Source: Tolypeutes matacus (taxonomy: Eukaryota; Chordata; Mammalia; Cingulata; Chlamyphoridae). Taken from it: a stretch of DNA of 64,000 nucleotides. Below, piece by piece: positions 58,206 to 64,000 of the stretch. The translations under genes and the position numbers were made by a program. The notes beneath the pieces are model-generated. The model did no database searches and had not been told where the DNA came from. It saw only the letters and a program-made list of their open reading frames with translations. Where the stretch lies: NCBI GenBank assembly GCA_026826555.1, contig JAKSZT010054324.1, positions 248,001 to 312,000 on the forward strand, given 5' to 3'. The stretch's first letter is position 1, and each line of letters opens with the position of its first letter.

Positions 58206-59179
58206 GATGCTGTTCTGCTAGACAAAATGCCTTGATAATACTTTGCTATATATATATTTTTATATAGATTGATATGATGACTTAATTAACTCAAGCATAA
58301 GAAAGCAATACACAGACATATATTTATTTGTTTTATTAAACTTCTGTTAATAATTGGGAGAATATGAAAGAGGCAAAGGATTGTCTACAATTAGGGGTCC
58401 AAATGCTGTATCATAATCCTCCACAATATACGTATGTATAGATATAGGCTCACCAAACCGGGAGACACACCGACATACCTGGCTCACCTCCGGCCAGAGT
58501 CCCAGATGGATGCAATATAAATACCTATTTGTATACCTAGTTTAATAAGTCTATACTGACAATTAGAGTGAGAAACAAGAATAACATAATCAATCAAATG
58601 ATTAAATCAATATTGAACAAAGTCACAGAATGATAGAAAAATAGAGCAGTCTTACATACAAACTCACCAACATCTAGCCCTCGGATGGGAAGTTCCAAAT
58701 CAGCAGCTGATCCCAACGTCTTGATCAAAAGCAACTGTGTAGAGCACCCTCTCCCTGGGTGGGACTTCAACTGGCCTGAGCAGGGACAGTCCCTTTTATT
58801 GAGCTCATAATCAATGAACTTGATGCTATAGATGCCAAATTGCGAGTACTGCATCAGTTCCTGAGGAAGTGACCAGCTCCTCAGGAAGGAACACAACACT
58901 CCCTGGGCAGTACATCCCAAGGTTTATGCATCAGTCCCTGAGAAAACGGCCAACTTTCCCAGAGAGGAACACAATACTCCATGGAATGCACCCTATCTCT
59001 TCTTATATATTACAAAACATTCCCCAATGTGCCTACTGTTCTAGTTCTCATCATTCTTCCTAAAATATGAAAAGTGCTGACTAGCAAGGCATTGGTTTGC
59101 TGATTAACAAAGTTTTCTGTATGATGTTTCACTTTTAGGTTTGAACAATACTCACTAAAATTTTTCCCAATACAGATGT
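58206..59179 (-). mobile_element. 964-bp ERV solo LTR with 5-bp TSD
   Basis: L1 copy A has no sequence between 'ttttgatgc' and 'cttttatatg' (20,430-20,447), whereas here 964 bp lie between gatgc (58,206-58,210) and gatgt (59,175-59,179). On the minus strand it starts tgtattgggaaaaattttag and ends ..ttgtctagcagaaca. It has a TATA-like aatatataagaag and later caataaaaggga as a polyadenylation signal, followed by an unusually long U5 (about 580 bp). The class is undetermined. Confidence 0.82.
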
Positions 59180-60295
59180 TTTTTATATCTTTTTCTTGCC
59201 TAAGTGCTTGAACAAGTACTTCTAACACAATGTTAAATAGAAGTGGTGAAAGGGGGCACATTTATCTTGTTCCCAATCTTAGAAGGAAAGGTTTTAGGAT
59301 TTCACCATTGACTATGATGTTAGATGTTCATATTTATCCTTATCATGTTGAGGATGTTTCCTTCTATTTCTATCTTTTGTAGTATTTTTATCAGGAAAAG
59401 ATGCTGTATTTATCGAATGCTTTTTCGGCAGCTATAGAGATGATCATGTGTTTTTTTTCTTTTGATCTGTTTATTGGTGTATTAGATTTATTGATTTTCT
59501 TATGTTGAACCATCCTTGCATACCAGGGATGAAACCCAGTTGGTCATGGTTTATTATTTGTTTGATGGGTTGTTGACTATGATTAGCAAGTATTTTGTTG
59601 AGGATTTTGGCATCTAGGTTCATTAGAGAGATTGGTCTATAGTTTTCCTTTCTTGTGGCATCTTTGTTTTACTTTAATATTAGGGTGATGTTAGCATCAT
59701 AGAATGAGTTAGGCAATGTTCCCTCCACTTCTATTTTTTGGAAGAGTTTAAGCAGGTTTTGTATTTGTTCTTCCAGAATGTTTGGTTGAATTCACCTGTC
59801 AAGCCATCTGGTCCTGGGTTCTTCTTTGTTGGGAGGTTTTTGATGATGAATTCTATTTCGTTACTTGTGATTGACCTGATGAGTTCTTCAATTTCTTCTT
59901 TTGACAATGTAGGCTGCTTGTGTGTTTCTAGGAATTTGTTCTTTTCCTCTAAATTATCAATCTTGTTGGCATATAATTTTTCAAAATATCCTCTTATGAT
60001 ACTCTATTTCTGTGGGGTCAGTGGTAATATTCCCTTCCTCATTTCTTATTTTATGTATTCACATCTTTGTTCTTTTTTTCTTTGTTAGTCTAGCTAAAGG
60101 TTTGTCAATTTTATTAACCTTCTTGAAAAATCAGCTTTTGGTTTGCTTATTTTTTTCTAGTGCTTTAAAATTTTCATTTTCCTTTAGTTCTGGTCTAATT
60201 TTTATTATTTCTTTTTTTTTCTCCTTCCTTTGGGATTAGTTTGATGTTCTTTTCCTTCTAATTCCTCCAAGTGTCCTGTTAGGTCTTTGATTTTA

Positions 60296-60535
60296 GCTCT
60301 TTCTTCTTCTTCTTCTTCTTCTTCTTCTTCTTCTTCTTCTTCTTCTTCTTCTTCTTCTTCTTCTTCTTCTTNNNNNNNNNNTTCTTCTTCTTCTTCTTCT
60401 TCTTCTTCTTCTTCTTCTTCTTCTTCTTTTATTTTTACTGGGAGGCCCAGGGATTGAACCCAGGTCCCTCCATATGGGAGACAGATGCCCAACCATTTGA
60501 GCCACAGCTGTCCCCCTCTTCTTTTCTAATATAAA
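60296..60535 (-). mobile_element. DAS-SINE with expanded (GAA)n tail and assembly gap
   Basis: On the minus strand a DAS monomer (60,520-60,430: ggggacagctgtggctcaaa ... gggttcaatccctgg) is followed by (GAA)n spanning at least 120 bp. The run contains ten N at 60,372-60,381. It sits in L1 ORF2; a short ctcttcttt-type duplication fits the TSD. The glutamate- and arginine-rich frames are repeat artefacts. Confidence 0.9.
60372..60381. other. Assembly gap (10 N)
   Basis: Ten undefined bases inside the (TTC)n run, so the true repeat length is unknown. Confidence 1.
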
Positions 60536-61074
60536 CATTTATGGCTATGAATTAACCTCTCAGTACAGCTTTTGCTGCATCCTGTAGGTTTTTAGATGTT
60601 GTGTTGTCATTTTCATTCATTTCAAGGTAGTTACTGATTTCTTCTGAGATTTCCTCCTTGACCCACTCTTTGTCTAAAAGTGTGTTGTTTAACTTCCATG
60701 TCTTTGTGCCTAATCAGGTTCTCTGGCCCTTACTGGTTTCCACCTTCATTCCACTGTGGTCAGAGGAATTACTTTGTATAATTTCAATCTTTCTGAATTA
60801 ATTGAGAGTTGCTCTGTGGCCTAGCATGTGATCTATCTTGGAGAATGATCCATGTGTACTCAAGAATAATGTATATTCTGCTGTATTTGGGTGTAATGTT
60901 CTGTATATGTCTATCAGGTCCAGATCCTCTAATGTATTTTTCAAAGTCTCTGTTTCTTTATTGACCTTCTGTCAATAAGGTCTGTCTAATGGGCATAACA
61001 AAAACAACAACAAAATAAACTGATAAAATAGAGAGAGAAACTAATCAACTGAATAAACCCAACAAGATAAACAG

Positions 61075-62050
61075 ATGTTTAGACAGCAACAAAAAATTAC
61101 AAGCCATACTAAGAAACAGGAAGACATGGCCCAGTCCAATGAGCAAACTAAAAACCATGAGGAGATGTTAGAACATGGAACAACTAATCAGAGATGTCCA
61201 AGCAAATATCATGATCAACTTCATGAAGTGAAGAAAGAGATTAAGGATATTAAGAAGACACTGGGAGAACATACTGAAGAAATTATAAACATACGTAAAA
61301 AGAGAATGGATAAGATAGTGATGAATGGCACAATCCAAGAAATCAAGAAGACACTGGAACCCCATAATAGTAGATTTGAACAGGCTGAGGAAAGAATTAG
61401 TGATATGGAAGACAATACATCTGAAATCAAGCAGATAGTAGAACAGATAAATAAAAAGATAGAAAAAAATCCAGCAGGGTCTTAGGGATTTGAATGACAG
61501 CACAAAATGCACAAACATATGCATCATAGGCATCCCAGAAGGAGAAGAGAAGGGAAAGGGGATGGAAGGAGTGTTGGAGGAAATAATGGCTGAAAACTTC
61601 CCAATCTTATTGAGGGAGATGGGGTGTACATGTCCAGGAAGCACAGCACACCCCAAACAGTATAAATTCCAACAAGCCTACCCGAAGACATATACTCGAC
61701 AAACTGTCCAATGCTCAAACCAAAGAGAAAATACTGAAAGTAGCAAGAGAAAGGAAACCATCAATAAGGAAGCTCAATAAGATTACATGCTGATTTCTCA
61801 TCTGAAGCCATGGAGGAAATAAGACATTGGTATGCCATAGGTAAGGCACTAAAAGAAAAAAGCTTCCAGCCAAGCATTCTCTATCTAGAGAAGCTGACAT
61901 TCAAAAATGATGGAGAGTTCAAAATATTCACAGATAAACAGAAATTAAGAGAGTATGCCAATAAGAAAACTGACCTTCTAGAAATATTAAAGGGAAGTTT
62001 AGAGGTTGAAAGGAAAAAAAACAGGAGAGAAAGAGAGATGGAGGACAGTA
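61075..62050 (+). pseudogene. L1 copy D ORF1 remnant
   Basis: Encodes the L1 RNA-binding trimer protein in broken form. 61,075-61,485 is a coiled coil rich in E, K and I heptads (EEIINIRKKRMDKI). 61,490-61,780 is in the RRM region (TNICIIGIPEGEEKG). 61,810-62,050 is the C-terminal domain (ALKEKSFQPSILYLEKL, FKIFTDKQKLREYA), close in pattern to human ORF1p. Stops separate the first two parts. Confidence 0.85.
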
Positions 62051-62119
62051 TAAGAACAACTGAAAAAACAAAAAGAGAAATAAAAATAACATATACCATA
62101 CATAAACCCAAAGAAAATA

Positions 62120-64000
62120 TGGTTAATGTAAGTAATTCCTTGAGTGTAATCACACTGAATGTTAATGGATTAAACTCACCAGTCAAGAGACACAGATTGG
62201 CAGAATGGATAATGAAATATGCCCCAGCTATATGTTATATACAAGAAATCTACCTTAAACCCAGTGATTCAAGGAGGCTGTAAGTGAATGGCTGGAAAAC
62301 GTTCTTACAAGCAAACAGTAACCAAAAAAGTGCAGGAGTAGCTATACTAATATTGGAAAAATAGACTTAAATGCAAAACTATTGTAAGAGACAAAGACAG
62401 ACACTATTTATTAGTGAAAGGAGTAATCTTTCAAGAAAAAAGAACAATCATAAACATTTATGCACCTAACAGGAGTGACTCAAAATACATGAGACAAACA
62501 CTGGAAAAACTAAGTGGAGAAATAGATGCCTCTACAATTATAGTGGGGTCTTTAATACACCATTACCACCATTAGACAGAATATCTCAACAGAGAATCAA
62601 TAAAGAAACAAAGACTTTGATTAATATATTTTAAGATCTGGATTTAACAGACATATATAGAACACTACACCAAAATACAGCAGGATATATATTCTTCTCG
62701 AGAGGATATGGATCATATTCCAAGATAAATCACATGCTAAGCCACAGAAAAAATCTCAATGAATTCAGAAAGACTGAGATTATACAAAGTAATATCTCTG
62801 ACCACAATGGAAAGAAATTGGAAATCAATAAGGGCTAGAGAATCAGATGAGGTACACAAATATGGAAGTTAAACAACACTCTCTTAGACAAAGAGTGGGT
62901 CAAGGAGGAAATCTCAAAAGAAATCAGTGACTACCTTGAAATGAATGAAAAAGACAACACAGCATATCAAAACCTGTGATGCAGCAAAATCTGTACTGAA
63001 AGGGAAATTCATAGCCATAAATGCATATCAAAAAAAAGAAAGGGCTAAAATCAAAGACTTAACTGCACACCTGGGGTAATTAGAAAAAGAACAAGAAACT
63101 AACCCCAAAGGAAGTAGAGAGAAGGAAATAACAAAGATGAGAGCAGAACTAAATGAAATTGAAAATAAGAAAGCACTAGAAAAAATAAGCAAACCAAAAG
63201 CTGCTTTTTCAAGAAACTTAATAAAATTAACAAACCCTTAGCTAGACTAACAAAGAAAAAAGGAGTGAAGATGCAAATACACAAAATAAGAAATGAGGAA
63301 GAGGTTATCACCACTAACCCCACAGAAATAAAGAGAATCATAAGAGGACACATTGAAAATTTATATGCCAACAAGAAGGATAATTTAGAGGAAATGGACA
63401 AATATCTAGAAACTCACAAGCAGCCTACATTGTTAAAAGATGACATTGATGAACATAAGAGACCAATTACAAGTAAAGAGATAGAATCTGTCATAAAAAA
63501 CCTCCCAACTAAGAAAAGCCCAGGACCAGATGGATTCACAGGTGAATTCTACCAAATATTATGAAAAGAACTGAAACCAATCCTGCTTAAACTCTTCCAA
63601 AAAATAGAAGTTGAAGGAATATTGCCTAACTCATTCTATGATGCCAACATTACCCTGATACCAAAGGCAAACAAAGATACTAGAAGAAAGGAAAATTAAT
63701 GTCCTCAACAAAATACTTGCTCATCACATTCAACAACATATCAAAAGACTTATACACCATGACCACATGGGTTTCATCCCGGGTATGCAAGGATGGATCA
63801 ACATAAGAAAATTAATTAATGTAATACACCACATAAATAGATCAAAAGAAAAAATATCACATCATGATCTCTATAGATGTAGAAAAAGCATTTTTGACAA
63901 ATACAGCACCCTTTCCTGATACAAACACTGCAAAAGATAGGAATAGAAGGAAACTTCTGAACATGATAAAGGATATATATGAAAACCCACAGCTAATATC
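62120..64000 (+). pseudogene. L1 copy D ORF2 remnant (EN and start of RT)
   Basis: Begins with ITLNVNGLNSPVKRHRLAEW, the conserved start of the L1 endonuclease. The frame stops at 62,283 and resumes in other registers. 63,265-63,564 carries NLPTKKSPGPDGFTGEFYQ, the N-terminal RT motif. 63,770-63,800 (cccgggtatgcaaggatgg) is the next RT block. The reverse transcriptase catalytic core lies at or beyond the window end. Confidence 0.87.

Larger units (their letters stand above)
50235..60990 (-). mobile_element. LINE-1 copy B/C (minus), split by a 3.4-kb insertion
   Basis: L1 3' UTR (50,235-53,150) and ORF2 C-terminus (to 53,549) continue, across the insertion 53,550-56,928, into the rest of ORF2 (56,944-60,990). 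Continuity is proven by the duplicated tctcattgtagtttt at both edges. ORF2 reaches the endonuclease region and then stops abruptly near 60,990, beyond which a plus-strand L1 starts. ORF2 contains stops, a 964-bp LTR (58,211-59,174) and a DAS-SINE with a GAA tail (60,296-60,520). Plus-strand frames here are antisense. Confidence 0.88.
60995..64000 (+). mobile_element. LINE-1 copy D (plus), runs off the window
   Basis: L1 from just before ORF1 through the endonuclease and into the reverse transcriptase. It starts head to head with copy B/C. It overlaps B/C in content (both include ORF2 after the endonuclease), so a single twin-priming inversion does not explain the pair; they are more likely separate insertions. 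Multiple stops and frameshifts (for example near 62,283 and 62,632) inactivate it. Confidence 0.88.

Noticed and set aside
60205..60538. Acidic (poly-E) and basic (poly-R) frames
   Set aside because: Translations of the (GAA)n repeat and through the N gap.
60990..64000. Copy D as the inverted 5' part of L1 copy B/C (twin priming)
   Set aside because: Copy D continues through ORF2 beyond the point where B/C breaks, so the two overlap in content by well over 1 kb; twin priming would give abutting pieces.

Overview
The window looks like a mammalian, almost certainly xenarthran and most likely armadillo (Dasypus), genomic segment. The main evidence is several tRNA(Ala)-derived DAS-SINEs, with the characteristic 5' start ggaagcagatgtggctcaag and B box ggttcgaaccc or a variant. 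This SINE family was described from the nine-banded armadillo. The rest fits a eutherian genome: LINE-1 with xenarthran-type 3' UTRs, LINE-2, MaLR (THE1/MST-like) LTR elements, ERV-L and other ERV solo LTRs, microsatellites, and about 35-40% GC. I see no intact protein-coding gene, rRNA, functional tRNA or CRISPR array. Most open frames are pieces of transposons.

Layout. 1-13.5 kb is AT-rich old sequence with a (TG)/(GA) microsatellite, a 72-bp micro-retroposon, a long LINE-2 (about 4.65-7.5 kb) carrying two LTR insertions, and an ERV-L internal fragment with its 3' LTR (8.2-9.4 kb). 13.5 kb holds a DAS-SINE with target-site duplication (TSD). 15.2-25.9 kb is one near full-length LINE-1 on the minus strand (3' UTR, ORF2, ORF1, 5' UTR). 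It is interrupted by a micro-insertion, a MaLR LTR and a roughly 1.1-kb composite retroposon. 28.1-29.75 kb is a MaLR element split by a second MaLR solo LTR with an exact 5-bp TSD. 32.9-37.1 kb has a LINE-2 end and a plus-strand LINE-1 end, each carrying nested SINE, LTR and ERV insertions. 38.1-40.9 kb is a second MaLR provirus (minus), with a 25-45 bp minisatellite in its internal region and a nested ERV LTR. 44.1-45.07 kb is the second copy of the composite retroposon. 48-50.2 kb is an old LINE-1 with a nested LTR and SINE. 50.2-61 kb is a second young-type LINE-1 (minus) split by a 3.38-kb insertion (53,550-56,928) and by a 964-bp solo LTR. 61-64 kb is a plus-strand LINE-1 that runs off the end of the window.

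Two things stand out. (1) The 3.38-kb insertion has a perfect 15-bp TSD, a poly(A) end, a CpG-rich head that looks like a gene's first exon, and a family-4-like olfactory receptor pseudogene inside. It looks like an L1-mobilised transcript rather than a local gene. (2) Two copies of a composite retroposon share one 5' end. Their order is: hairpin-rich 5' domain, DAS tRNA-like unit, 25-bp VNTR, second tRNA-like unit, L1-3'-UTR-like tail. This resembles the hominoid SVA design but is built from armadillo parts.

The repeats do not work together as a pathway. The picture is one of L1 machinery supplying integration (TSDs, A-tails) for SINEs, composites and a cellular transcript, and of layered LTR insertions that let relative ages be read from the nesting.
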